A DNA stretch of 64,000 nucleotides. Source: Halalkaliarchaeum desulfuricum (GTDB lineage Archaea; Halobacteriota; Halobacteria; Halobacteriales; Haloferacaceae). Below are positions 1-8,423 of this stretch, piece after piece (the first letter of the stretch is position 1; each line of letters opens with the position of its first letter). The stretch covers positions 2,728,001 to 2,792,000 of the forward strand of contig NZ_CP025066.1 in NCBI RefSeq assembly GCF_002952775.1. The letters run 5' to 3'. The position numbers were made by a program, and so were the translations under genes. Under the pieces are notes generated by a model. The model worked only from the letters and a program-made list of their open reading frames with translations. It was not told where the DNA came from and made no database searches.

Positions 1-1
1 C

Positions 2-1036
2 GGCGCGGTCACCCAGGGGGGAAGTATTTCCGAAACCGTCGGAACCGACCTCATACTGGGGACGACTATCACCCCGCTGGCGGCGACGACGGGACTACTC
101 GTCGCCGCGACGTTCATGACGTTCGGCGTCTATTCGGGGTATCCCGTCCCGGCGGCGTTCGCGACGACCGGCGCGATGGTGGGGGTGGGCCTCTCGCTGG
201 GCGGCGCTCCCGCGTTCGAGACGTACCGTCGGATCGGAACGTTCTGGCTGCTCGTCCCGCCGGTGTCGGGCGGACTCGCGTACCTGACTGCGACACTCCT
301 CCGCCGGGACGACGTCCCCGAAACCGTCGGCGTTCCCCTGCTGGCGGCGGTCGTCGCAGCAATTCTCGCACACATCCGGCTCGGGGTGATTCCACATCCC
401 GATCGCGCCCAGGGATCGGTTGCGGAGTTCGCGTCGCACGCGCTCGGTAGTCCGAGTATCTTCGGCGTCGATCCGGCACTCGGGGTCGTCACCGTCGTCT
501 TCGCCGCAGTTGGATTCCTATACATTCGGCGGAAGGTGTCCGCGTCCGTCGATCGGGGGATCAGGTCGTTCCTCCTCGTCCTCGGCGGAATCGTCGCGTT
601 CAGCAGCGGCGGGAGTCAGGTGGGGCTGGCGACCGGTCCACTGGAGGAGTTGTACGGGGTCGAACTCGGTCTTCCGGGGATCGTGTTGTTGACAATCGGG
701 GCCATGGGGATCCTCGCCGGGGCGTGGATGGGGGCCCCACGACTGTTGCAGGCCACCTCCCGGGAGTACGCCCAGCTGGGCGTGCGACGTTCGATCGCGG
801 CACTGGTTCCGGGGTTCATCATCGCGCAGGCCGCGATCGCGCTCGGGATTCCGATCTCCTTTAATAACATCATCATCTCGGGCGTGATCGGCGGCGGGCT
901 GGCCGCCGGGGCCGCCGGCGTCTCCCGCAAGAAGATCGGGGTGACGATAACGTTCTGGCTGCTCACACTGGCATCGTCGATCGGGATCGGGTTCGGGCTG
1001 TATCGGCTGTTTTCGACGCTCCTGGGGATCCAGTGA
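2..1036 (+). CDS. PiT-family inorganic phosphate transporter (3' part)
   Basis: Integral membrane permease, probably importing inorganic phosphate with a cation. The reading frame is open from the first bases of the window, so the true start lies upstream; the ATG at 116 is internal. The visible 344 residues are almost entirely hydrophobic segments. The stretch ALGIPISFNNIIISGVIG near the C-terminus matches the second copy of the PiT signature (usually PVSTTH followed by a helix), and an equivalent GYPVPAAFATTGAMVGVG lies about 40 residues into the visible part, fitting the inverted-repeat architecture of the family. A universal stress protein gene converges on it from the right, an arrangement common for haloarchaeal transporters. 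Substrate is inferred from family membership only. Confidence 0.8.
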   Translation, partial: GAVTQGGSISETVGTDLILGTTITPLAATTGLLVAATFMTFGVYSGYPVPAAFATTGAMVGVGLSLGGAPAFETYRRIGTFWLLVPPVSGGLAYLTATLLRRDDVPETVGVPLLAAVVAAILAHIRLGVIPHPDRAQGSVAEFASHALGSPSIFGVDPALGVVTVVFAAVGFLYIRRKVSASVDRGIRSFLLVLGGIVAFSSGGSQVGLATGPLEELYGVELGLPGIVLLTIGAMGILAGAWMGAPRLLQATSREYAQLGVRRSIAALVPGFIIAQAAIALGIPISFNNIIISGVIGGGLAAGAAGVSRKKIGVTITFWLLTLASSIGIGFGLYRLFSTLLGIQ

Positions 1037-1069
1037 GCGACACCGACCCGGTCAGTGCCGGGGCGTGAG

Positions 1070-1501
1070 TCACTGAACAACCGTTACGGGAACTGGCGAT
1101 TCGCCGGTGACGGTGGTTGCGACGGTTCCCAACAACCGACGAACGACGCCGGTTCGCGGCCCGCCGTGACTCCCCATCACCACCTGATCCACGTCGGAGC
1201 CCTCGATGTACGCGAGTATCGTCTCCGCCGGATCGCCGGTCTCGATTGCCGTTTCGACCGTCCGATCCGCGGCCTCGGCCCGAACCCGGGCGCGTTCGAT
1301 CAACCGTTCGGCACGCTCGTTGGCCTCCTCGAGCCGCGACATCTCGGGTTCGAGGATTCCGCCTTCGCTCATCTTCACGTCGATCGGCGTCACGACGTTC
1401 AGCACGGTGATTCGACAGTCGAATACATCGAGGGCGTAAACGAGCGCGTCGGCGGCTAATGGTGAACCGTCCAGCGGAACGAGCACGTGTGATGGCGTCA
1501 C
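1070..1501 (-). CDS. Universal stress protein (UspA domain)
   Basis: Single-domain cytoplasmic Usp protein of 143 residues, the usual family length. It begins with the beta-strand and loop SHVLVPLDGSPLA and ends with the nucleotide-binding loop GSHGGPRTGVVRRLLGT and PVPVTVV. The glycine loop has two extra residues compared with the G-2x-G-9x-G(S/T) motif, so ATP binding is likely but not certain. A longer open frame extends upstream to 1795 but is Arg/Ser-rich shadow. I chose the GTG at 1499-1501 because homology begins right after it and a TATA-like element (TATAAG on the minus strand) lies about 30 bases upstream, as expected for a leaderless haloarchaeal transcript. It converges on the PiT permease gene and may modulate it. 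Confidence 0.85.
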   Translation of the reverse strand: MTPSHVLVPLDGSPLAADALVYALDVFDCRITVLNVVTPIDVKMSEGGILEPEMSRLEEANERAERLIERARVRAEAADRTVETAIETGDPAETILAYIEGSDVDQVVMGSHGGPRTGVVRRLLGTVATTVTGESPVPVTVVQ

Positions 1502-1574
1502 TACTGTCCTGTTTGGGGGGCTTCTTCTTATATTCGACGTGGTGATTAACCGTGTCCTCCACGAATAGGTCGCC

Positions 1575-2276
1575 ATGTGCGGACGGAACTCACTGTTCGT
1601 CCCGCGGGAGCAGTTGGAAGCGCGGTTCGACGCCGAACTCGTCGCCGATGGTGGGTACGAACCGCGATACAATATCGCCCCCGGAGACAGCCTGGAAGTG
1701 ATCACGGCCGAAGCCCCGGACGAGATCGATCGGTATCGCTGGGGAATCGTTCCGCCCTGGAGCGATAGTCCGGGTCGCGGAGAACTCCTGATCAACGCCC
1801 GAAGTGAAACAGTCGCCGAGAAGCCGACGTTTCGGGACGCGTGGAAAGCGCGTCCGTGTCTCGTCCTCTCGTCCGGATTTTACGAGTGGCAGTCGACGGC
1901 TGGGGGATCGAAACGGCCGTATCGGATCCACCGGGACGGGGACACCGTGTTCGCGATGGCGGGGCTGTGGGAGCCCCCCGACGCCCGGGAGGACAACGCA
2001 GGCGAAACGGTCCCGAGAGTAACGATCCTGACCACAGAGGCGAACCGGTTGATGGAGCCGATCCACGATCGGATGCCCGTTCTGCTTCCGGAAGAGACCG
2101 AATCCGAGTGGCTCGCTGCGGGACCTGCAGCTCGGGAAGAACTGTGTCGTCCGTACCCCGACGACGACCTCGATGCGTACGAGATCTCGACGCGGGTGAA
2201 CGATCCCGGAAACGACGACGAGCGCGTGATCGAACCCCTCGAACACGAACAGTCCGGCCTGGGCGAGTTCTCCTGA
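1575..2276 (+). CDS. SRAP-domain protein (HMCES/YedK family)
   Basis: DNA-protein crosslink enzyme that shields abasic sites in single-stranded DNA by forming a thiazolidine link through its N-terminal cysteine. The 233-residue protein starts MCGR, so removal of Met exposes Cys2. The other family residues are visible: Asn74 in INARSET, Glu104 in SGFYEW, and His164 in PIHDRMPVL, with the RWGIVPPW motif at about 55-62. Length matches YedK (about 220). It stands alone as a short transcription unit; no SOS operator is expected in archaea and none is seen. Older annotation would call it an SOS-response-associated peptidase. Function is by family. Confidence 0.93.
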   Translation: MCGRNSLFVPREQLEARFDAELVADGGYEPRYNIAPGDSLEVITAEAPDEIDRYRWGIVPPWSDSPGRGELLINARSETVAEKPTFRDAWKARPCLVLSSGFYEWQSTAGGSKRPYRIHRDGDTVFAMAGLWEPPDAREDNAGETVPRVTILTTEANRLMEPIHDRMPVLLPEETESEWLAAGPAAREELCRPYPDDDLDAYEISTRVNDPGNDDERVIEPLEHEQSGLGEFS

Positions 2277-2376
2277 CACACCGCCCGACGAATGTGACGC
2301 GCCTTTCGAGTGCACGCGAAGAGAGCACGTTCTTGGTTTCGACACCGGTTTACCGATCGGTGGCCTAACGGCGACG

Positions 2377-2754
2377 ATGACCCAACGATCCCTCCTCACC
2401 CGGGCGCTGTGGTTCCTCTTCGTGGGCTGGTGGACGACCCCGATCGTCGTCAACGTCGCCTGGGCGCTGAACGCCACCGTGATCCTCATCCCGATCGGAA
2501 TCAAGCTAATAAACCTCGTCCCGACGGTGCTCACGCTGGCGGAACCGCGGTCGCTTTCCGACCAGTCCTCGAGCCGCGGCCAGTATTCGTTACTACTCCG
2601 GGCGATCTACTTCGTGCTCGTCGGCTGGTGGCTGAGTTTCCTGTGGGCCAACGTGGCCGCGCTGCTCGCGATCACCATAATCGGACTCCCGATCGCGATC
2701 TGGATGCTGAACCGGCTCCCGTTCGTGACGTCGCTCTACCGGTTCCACGGCTGA
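2377..2754 (+). CDS. YccF-domain inner membrane protein
   Basis: Small membrane protein of 125 residues with two copies of the YccF unit: LWFLFVGWWTTPIVVNVAWALN followed by ILIPIGIKLINL near the N-terminus, and IYFVLVGWWLSFLWANVAALL followed by IIGLPIAIWMLNRLP near the C-terminus. Each unit gives two hydrophobic segments, so four in total. The duplicated G-W-W and P-I-G/A-I elements are diagnostic of the family. The biochemical role of YccF is unknown; neighbours give no firm hint. A TATA-like element is not obvious and the gene lies about 100 bases after the SRAP gene, so it may be co-transcribed with it. Confidence 0.85.
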   Translation: MTQRSLLTRALWFLFVGWWTTPIVVNVAWALNATVILIPIGIKLINLVPTVLTLAEPRSLSDQSSSRGQYSLLLRAIYFVLVGWWLSFLWANVAALLAITIIGLPIAIWMLNRLPFVTSLYRFHG

Positions 2755-2823
2755 GTGTCAGGTCCGGGCGGGGTCCGGACGTGGTCCCCGCAATTAAAAG
2801 CCGACCGTCATTTGAACTGTTTG

Positions 2824-3393
2824 TCACTCGAGTTCGATCGTTCGGTCCGCCCACCGTTTGAGCTTCGCGAGGCTCTCCCGCTCCCGCCGGGAAACGGGGT
2901 CGTCCGTCCCCAGCTCTGCGCCATCGTAGGCGTTGACAACGGCACACCCGGCGCGGTCGCAGTACCCGGTCAGCTCATTCGGGTTCCCCACGTCGTGCTG
3001 GAACGGGATCGTGGCGTCGTTGACGAACACTGCCGCGGGTTTTTGCGGCGCGGCCTCGAGAAGCGTCCCGGCGCGATCGGCGTTGTCCCGGGCCAGCGCC
3101 TGCGTCTCGTCGTCGGTTGTTCCCTGGAGCCTCGGTGCGTGCGCCTCGAGGACGCCGTGCCAGACGCCCTCGGGAACGTCGAGAAACCGATCGAGTCGGC
3201 CGCCGATCACCCGACCGTCGCGTTCGACTTCCGGTCCGAATTCGAACACGACGACGCCGTCCGTTCCGTGCTGGTCGATCCAGGCCGAAAGCGCCCGGGC
3301 GGTAAGACGGGTTTTTCCCGCGCCCGAAGGGCCGACGATCAGCGTCGATCCCGACAGCGGAACGTCCAGATCCCCGTCGTCGCGGTCACTCAT
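2824..3393 (-). CDS. Small P-loop NTPase coupled to Nramp-like transporter
   Basis: Predicted cytoplasmic ATPase of 189 residues. The Walker A motif GPSGAGKT lies at about residues 19-26 after a short acidic N-terminus, and a probable Walker B strand PAAVFVND follows near residue 130. No DNA-binding, kinase or ABC signature is seen (no LSGGQ), so the family is not recognised. Its ATG overlaps the stop codon of the upstream transporter by four bases (TCAT on the plus strand at 3390-3393), so the two are translationally coupled and probably work together. It could energise, gate or regulate the transporter; this is inference from gene arrangement. Confidence 0.75.
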   Translation of the reverse strand: MSDRDDGDLDVPLSGSTLIVGPSGAGKTRLTARALSAWIDQHGTDGVVVFEFGPEVERDGRVIGGRLDRFLDVPEGVWHGVLEAHAPRLQGTTDDETQALARDNADRAGTLLEAAPQKPAAVFVNDATIPFQHDVGNPNELTGYCDRAGCAVVNAYDGAELGTDDPVSRRERESLAKLKRWADRTIELE

Positions 3394-4736
3394 CCGGTCA
3401 CCTCCTCGCGACCGTACTTCCCGACGAGGCCGACGATCGCGATCGCGAGCACGACGGCGAACGCGAGCACGAATCCGGAGATCGGATCGACGCCGGTCGA
3501 AACCTCCTCCCGAACGAAGTTGGCGGCGAGGGTTCCCGACACGGCAAACAGCACGATTCCGCCGAGGTTCGCCACCCGGGAGTTGGGTTCGGGCACCGCG
3601 TCGCTGTTCAGGAGGTACAACACGACCGCGATCGCGAACGGCGTCCCGACGGTTCCCAGCGCCAGCACGAGCACGAGTTGGCCGAGCACCTCCCCACCGA
3701 TGAACGCGCCGGCGCCGGAAACGACGGCGAACCCCGCAAGCAGCAGCCGATAGCGTGCGTCGGCGATGGTCGTCTCCCAGCCGAGTTTGTCGGCGACCAG
3801 GAACGGCGGCACCACCGTGTTGGCGCCGAGCGTCGACACCGCGGCGCCGCCGAGTCCAAGCAGGAACAACAGCCTGGCGTGCTCGCCGACCAGCGGTCCC
3901 AGCGCCTCGGCGGCTCCCACCGCGGTCAGGTCCGGATCCGAGAGCACGCTCGCGGCGACGAGGAAGATCGCGACGCTGTAGATCCCGAAGGCCACGAGCA
4001 TCGACGCGCCGACGTCGAACGTTGCGAGCCCATACTCTCGCTCCGTCCACCCGCGTGCCCGCATCGTGTACGAGTGCATCGTGATCAGCGTGATGTGGAC
4101 CGCGCCGCCGAGCACGCCCGCCGCGACCAGCGCGCCGCCGGACGGGAGCGTGGGAACGAGCCCTGTCGCCGCCGTTCCCGCGTCGATCGGGACCACGAAC
4201 AGTGAGGCGACGAACGCGGCCACCGCCAGCGCGACGAGCACCTTCGCCGCGAGCTCCAGGAGGTCGTACCCCCTCCCGGCAAGCCCGAGGAGGAGGATCA
4301 GCGCCCACAGCACGCCCCACGCACGGGCGTCGACACCCGTGAGCGTTGCCGACACGCTGGCGAGGGTGTTCATGATCACGAGCTGGGCGACGCCGGCGGC
4401 GATGACGACGTCTAACACCAGCACCCACGCCCACAACTCGCCGAGGTGGTCCTCCGTGACGCCGACGATCCCCCGTTCGGTAAGCAGCCCCAGACGCATC
4501 GCCAGGTACTGTGCGAGCGCGCCTGCTCCCGCCGACAGGACGACCACCCAAAGCAGGGCGTAATCGAACAGCGCGCCCGCGGTGATCAGGCTCGCCATCG
4601 TCGCCGGCCCAGCCGCGATCGCGCCGGCGATCCAGGACGGCCCCATCTCCCGCAGGTACGACCGGACCGTTCCCCGGGTGACGGCAGTCACGTCGGTCGT
4701 CGACTCCGTCGACTCAGGTGCCGTCGCTTCGCTCAT
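3390..4736 (-). CDS. Nramp-like divalent metal transporter, noncanonical
   Basis: Polytopic membrane protein of 448 residues with about eleven hydrophobic segments. The fold is that of the Nramp/MntH family: the opening [20 protein letters not shown] aligns with the first transmembrane helix and [27 protein letters not shown] with the second. The metal-binding DPGN of helix 1 is replaced by GPAT, and the M-P-H of helix 6 is not present (the corresponding stretch reads [20 protein letters not shown]). The Asp, Asn and Met ligands are therefore missing, as in Nramp-related proteins that move magnesium or other substrates. The following ATPase gene overlaps its stop codon. Calling it a Mn/Fe importer would be unsafe. 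Confidence 0.8.
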   Translation of the reverse strand: MSEATAPESTESTTDVTAVTRGTVRSYLREMGPSWIAGAIAAGPATMASLITAGALFDYALLWVVVLSAGAGALAQYLAMRLGLLTERGIVGVTEDHLGELWAWVLVLDVVIAAGVAQLVIMNTLASVSATLTGVDARAWGVLWALILLLGLAGRGYDLLELAAKVLVALAVAAFVASLFVVPIDAGTAATGLVPTLPSGGALVAAGVLGGAVHITLITMHSYTMRARGWTEREYGLATFDVGASMLVAFGIYSVAIFLVAASVLSDPDLTAVGAAEALGPLVGEHARLLFLLGLGGAAVSTLGANTVVPPFLVADKLGWETTIADARYRLLLAGFAVVSGAGAFIGGEVLGQLVLVLALGTVGTPFAIAVVLYLLNSDAVPEPNSRVANLGGIVLFAVSGTLAANFVREEVSTGVDPISGFVLAFAVVLAIAIVGLVGKYGREEVTG

Positions 4737-4835
4737 GTCGGAGGATGACTGCTCCCGGTCGAAATAAGTTGGTGATACAATTCAGTTATGACTCCCGGCA
4801 GTACCGATTTGTATTTGCCGGTGGTAGCAACACCT

Positions 4836-6218
4836 ATGGAGACACAGAGACGCGCCGCAACCGTACGGAAACCAGTCGTCTTGACGATCGCCGGCAGCGA
4901 CTCCGGCGGTGGCGCCGGCATCCAGGCCGACCTCAAGACCATGGAGGCACTGGGGACGTTCGGGACGAGCGTCGTCACGAGCGTCACTGCACAGAACACC
5001 GTCGGCGTCGAGTCGACGCATCCGGTACCGGTCCCGGAGATCGAGGCACAGATCGACGCCGTTCTCTCGGATTTCGACGTGCGGGCCGTCAAAACCGGTA
5101 TGCTCGGGACTCGAGCAGTCGTCGAGGCGATTACCGAGCGAGCAACCGATATGTCGATCCCGCTTGTCGTCGATCCGGTGATGGTCGCGGCGTCGGGCGA
5201 TCGATTGCTGGAGCCGGCGGCCGAGGCGGCCTACGAGGAACTGATCGCGGAGTCGACGCTGGTGACGCCGAACGCCGACGAGGCTGCCGTGTTGACCGGA
5301 ATGGAACCCGAAGGGGAGGAAACCGCACGCGAGGCGGGCGAACGATTGGTCGAACTCGGTGCCGAGGCCGCCCTCGTGAAGGGCGGACACGTGCCGGGCG
5401 ACCGGATACGCGACGTGCTCGTCTTCGCCGGCGGCGAGGAAACGCGCGTCTTCGACCACCCTCGCGTCGATACCGATGCGACGCACGGCTCCGGCTGTAC
5501 TCTCTCGAGTGCGATCGCCGCCCGGCTCGCACGGGGGGCTGCTCTCGAGGACGCGGTTCGTGACGGAATTTCGCTTCTGGAACGTGCGGTCCGGTATCCA
5601 CTCGATGTCGGTTCCGGCCCGGGACCAGTGCATCACCTGGTCGGGATCCGGGAGCGTGCGTCGCGACATCCCACCGCCGAAGCGGTCGAGGGGATCGTCG
5701 ACTCGCTGGTCGAGATGGACGCGCGACCGCTCGTCCCGGAGGTCGGTACGAACGTGGTCGGCGCCACGCCGTTCGCCGAGGCGCCGGCCGAGACCGCCGC
5801 CGTCGAGGGACGGATCGCCCGCACACGCTCGGGCGTCAGGCCGAACCGTGGGGTCCGTTTCGGGGCGTCGAGCCACGTCGCTCGCTTTCTACTTTCGGCC
5901 CGGGAACACGATCCGGACCTCCGGTTCGCGGCGAACCTCCGGTTCGACGACGGCGTCGAATCGGCGCTGTCGGCGCTGGAGGGCGCCGTCGAGATCGATC
6001 GCTCGACGGAACCCGCGCCAGACGTGGAGGGATCGACGATGGGCTGGGCCGCCGGCCGGGCGTTCGACCGCGCCGACGGAACACCCACGGCGGTGTTCGA
6101 CCGGGGAGATGTCGGCAAGGAAGCGATGACCCGCCTGCTGGCATCGGATCCGGAAACGCTGGTGGGGCAGTTGCGAACTGTGCTCGAGGAACTCGATAAC
6201 GGCGGCGCGAATTCCTGA
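4836..6218 (+). CDS. thiDN: Bifunctional HMP(-P) kinase / thiamine-phosphate synthase ThiD-ThiN
   Basis: Thiamine biosynthesis fusion. The ThiD part (about residues 10-265) phosphorylates hydroxymethylpyrimidine and its monophosphate; it shows [21 protein letters not shown], the VDPVMVA strand, and the [16 protein letters not shown] ribokinase-type anion hole. The C-terminal ThiN domain (about 285-460) is the archaeal thiamine-phosphate synthase that replaces ThiE, with DVGKEAM near its end. Fusion of the two is usual in archaea. An in-frame ATG at 4788 would add 16 residues; I prefer 4836 because homology starts ten residues later and an AT-rich element (ATTTGTATTT) sits about 25 bases upstream. 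No TPP riboswitch is evident. It is divergent from the Nramp-like gene. Confidence 0.92.
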   Translation: METQRRAATVRKPVVLTIAGSDSGGGAGIQADLKTMEALGTFGTSVVTSVTAQNTVGVESTHPVPVPEIEAQIDAVLSDFDVRAVKTGMLGTRAVVEAITERATDMSIPLVVDPVMVAASGDRLLEPAAEAAYEELIAESTLVTPNADEAAVLTGMEPEGEETAREAGERLVELGAEAALVKGGHVPGDRIRDVLVFAGGEETRVFDHPRVDTDATHGSGCTLSSAIAARLARGAALEDAVRDGISLLERAVRYPLDVGSGPGPVHHLVGIRERASRHPTAEAVEGIVDSLVEMDARPLVPEVGTNVVGATPFAEAPAETAAVEGRIARTRSGVRPNRGVRFGASSHVARFLLSAREHDPDLRFAANLRFDDGVESALSALEGAVEIDRSTEPAPDVEGSTMGWAAGRAFDRADGTPTAVFDRGDVGKEAMTRLLASDPETLVGQLRTVLEELDNGGANS

Positions 6219-6240
6219 CTGCATAGAACAGTAATGATAA

Positions 6241-6250
6241 TTTATTAAAT
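6241..6250 (+). promoter_or_regulatory. TATA-like element for the CBS protein gene
   Basis: AT-only run TTTATTAAAT 38 bases before the ATG of the CBS gene in an otherwise GC-rich context. The purine-rich GGGGGAGGGA at 6271-6280 lies between it and the start and could act as a ribosome binding site, so this gene probably has a short leader. Confidence 0.55.
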
Positions 6251-6287
6251 ACCGTCGGGATTGTTCACCTGGGGGAGGGAACACAAC

Positions 6288-6707
6288 ATGCCAGTGGACG
6301 ATCTCGCAAGAAGCGACGTAGTGACGGCCGGAGTGGACACGACAGCAGCCCAACTCGCAACGACGATGCGCGACGAGAGCGTCGGTAGCGTCGTCATCGT
6401 GGACGGTACCGAACCGGTCGGTATCGTCACCGACCGCGATCTGACCGTGCGCATCATCGCAGCGGAAACTGATCCGACGGCGGTCACCGCGGCGGACGTG
6501 ATGACCGAGGAAGTGGTTACGATCGACTGGAACGCCGGGTTCTACGAGGCGACCGCGCTCATGAGTAACCACGGCGTCCGGCGGCTTCCCGTGTGCCGGG
6601 ACGGCGATCTCGTGGGGATCATCACCGCAGACGATCTGTTCGAACTCATCGCCGACGAGAAACAGCAGCTCGCAGAGGTCATCCGGGCACAGCGGCCGGA
6701 GTACTGA
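6288..6707 (+). CDS. CBS-domain pair protein
   Basis: Small cytoplasmic protein of 139 residues consisting of two CBS domains and nothing else, so a Bateman module. The first domain covers about residues 5-60 (VGSVVIVDGTEPVGIVTDRDLT), the second about 70-125 (GVRRLPVCRDGDLVGIITADDLFEL). Such stand-alone modules bind adenine nucleotides and regulate partner proteins; the partner is unknown here. The ATG at 6288 is preferred over one nine codons upstream because a GGAGG-type site precedes it and homology starts at DLARSDVVT. It converges on the ligase-like gene with a 30-base gap. Confidence 0.9.
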   Translation: MPVDDLARSDVVTAGVDTTAAQLATTMRDESVGSVVIVDGTEPVGIVTDRDLTVRIIAAETDPTAVTAADVMTEEVVTIDWNAGFYEATALMSNHGVRRLPVCRDGDLVGIITADDLFELIADEKQQLAEVIRAQRPEY

Positions 6708-6737
6708 CTCGGATCGCCCCGCTACCGGGCGTCCGGA

Positions 6738-8276
6738 TCAGAACCACTCTTCGAACGAGCCGTCGAGTAACGTTTCGGTCTGGTTTTCGATGTACGCGCG
6801 TTGCATCCCCTGAATCGATGCATCCAGCGATCGGCCTGACTCGAACCACTCGCGTATCTTGTCCCGTTTCCAGCCGGCGGGCGTCATCCCGGATTCCAAA
6901 CGCCATCTGAGCGGTCGGAGGATCTCTTCGGCCTGACGTTCGGTACAGCCCGCGGCGTTGAGCCCGACCGCCGCGTGATCGAGGAGGTCGGTAAACAGCC
7001 GTTCGGTGTCGGTGACCGATTGACCGTCGGCGTCGATCCAGACCAGGTCGGCTCCGAATCCATCGCGGACCGCGGCGTAAAAATTCTCTCGTGCGCGTTC
7101 CCACGGCTGTTCCCGGATCGGATGCTCTCGCCGGGGGAGCGCCTCCATCAGGCCGGCGAACGCCGCCTGCACCGCAGTCGAGTCCCGGACCGTCGGCTGT
7201 GCGGGGATCGGTCGGAACTCGATGCGTGCGTTGGCCTCCGAACGGGTCGCCCCGTCGAACACCGGGCGGACCCACCGCCAGTAGGTGCCGTGTTTCTCCC
7301 GCAGGGTGGCAAACGAGTCGTCGAACCGGTTCCCCGCCGACGGCAGCATCGGAACGAACGGTTCGTCGTTGGCAACGCGGTCGACTGCCTCCTCGACGTC
7401 CGCGAGGTCTTTCGGGAAGCGGACCTTCTCGGCCTCTGCGGCGTCGTTGAGCAACGATTCGAACACCGGGATCCGGTTTTCGTGCCACCCCTCCACGAGC
7501 ACGTCCTCGCCGGTGGTCCCATCCGCGTACAGGTCCGGAGGGAACACCGGCGAATTGACAGAAAGCGCAAGTAGTGGGCCGGCGACCCGGAGTGCATAGT
7601 TGAACACGAGTGCGAGATCTGCCGCCTGCTTCACCTGATAGTGCGGCTGGATCGACGTGATGAGACTCTCGGGCATCACGGTGTCGGCCGACAGATCGAC
7701 CAGCGGAGCGTCCACCGAAAACGCCCGATCGCCGTCCGTCTGATTCGCCATCGCGTGATACCGTACCGCGCGGCTCATGTTGGTCGCGATCCGGATCCCG
7801 CCGTCGCTGACGCTGTCAGTGAGATACCCCCGTGCGGTCTCGCCAACCGGCGGAATCGTCCACATTCCATCGCTGACGAGCCGCATTCCCTCCGCACGGG
7901 TACAGTTCAGCGCGGCCCTGAGGCGGGCCCGTACCTCCGCCTGCTGTGCCTGGAGTCCGTGGGCGTTGAACGGCTGCGGGTTCGTCGTCATCTCGGCGTT
8001 GTGCAGACCCAGCTCCTTCTCGAAGCCGATCAGTTCGAGCAACCGCCGCGGAACCCGCATCAGCGCGTACTCCCCGGCCTGTGATTCGCCGGACCAGCGT
8101 CCGTCGGCCACCGCGTAGAACTCGTATTCGAGGCCGACGATCGACTGGTGGTTGTCGAACGTTCCCTCGTGGATGGCCTCCGTTACCGCTTCCGCGTCGG
8201 CGGCCGCCCGCGAGCGGAACTCCTCGGGATCGACCTCGAGTACGTCCCGAACCGACTCCGCGAGGTCCTCGCTCAT
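6738..8276 (-). CDS. GCS2-type glutamate-cysteine ligase family protein
   Basis: Large soluble protein of 512 residues resembling the GCS2 carboxylate-amine ligase fold. Supporting stretches are GLEYEFYAV near residue 49 (the acidic E-x-E strand), HNAEMTTNPQPF near 92, and QPHYQVKQAADLALVFNYAL further on. Haloarchaea use gamma-glutamylcysteine as their main thiol and carry a shorter GshA (about 360 residues), so this longer protein may be a paralogue with another substrate. The start was set at the ATG at 8276, homology beginning shortly after; a further ATG nine codons upstream is possible. It is divergent from the acetyl-CoA synthetase gene and shares the intergenic region with the palindrome at 8343. 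Confidence 0.6.
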   Translation of the reverse strand: MSEDLAESVRDVLEVDPEEFRSRAAADAEAVTEAIHEGTFDNHQSIVGLEYEFYAVADGRWSGESQAGEYALMRVPRRLLELIGFEKELGLHNAEMTTNPQPFNAHGLQAQQAEVRARLRAALNCTRAEGMRLVSDGMWTIPPVGETARGYLTDSVSDGGIRIATNMSRAVRYHAMANQTDGDRAFSVDAPLVDLSADTVMPESLITSIQPHYQVKQAADLALVFNYALRVAGPLLALSVNSPVFPPDLYADGTTGEDVLVEGWHENRIPVFESLLNDAAEAEKVRFPKDLADVEEAVDRVANDEPFVPMLPSAGNRFDDSFATLREKHGTYWRWVRPVFDGATRSEANARIEFRPIPAQPTVRDSTAVQAAFAGLMEALPRREHPIREQPWERARENFYAAVRDGFGADLVWIDADGQSVTDTERLFTDLLDHAAVGLNAAGCTERQAEEILRPLRWRLESGMTPAGWKRDKIREWFESGRSLDASIQGMQRAYIENQTETLLDGSFEEWF

Positions 8277-8342
8277 GAGTACGTCCCCACTGGAGCAGGA
8301 CAAACGGTTAAAGCCGACGGCTCCCGTCGAAAACCGCCGTAA

Positions 8343-8366
8343 ATCAATGAGGATATAATCATTGAT
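8343..8366. promoter_or_regulatory. Inverted repeat, candidate operator upstream of acd
   Basis: Perfect 8-base inverted repeat ATCAATGA / TCATTGAT separated by GGATATAA. It lies in the divergent intergenic region between the GCS2-like gene and the ADP-forming acetyl-CoA synthetase, about 57 bases before the acd ATG and about 25 bases upstream of its TATA-like CTTTTAAC (8393-8400). Placement suits an activator or repressor site. The binding protein is unknown. Confidence 0.5.
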
Positions 8367-8423
8367 ACTGATCGTTGTTCGGCGTCAGGAGGCTTTTAAC
8401 CCCTGATTGCGAAGCTTCCGAAG

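Noticed and set aside
1502-1795. Upstream extension of the Usp open frame on the minus strand
   Set aside because: The added residues are Arg/Ser-rich and overlap the SRAP gene; family homology and the TATA box point to the start at 1501.
4737-4835. TPP riboswitch before thiDN
   Set aside because: The 99-base region is too short and has no recognisable thi-box sequence.
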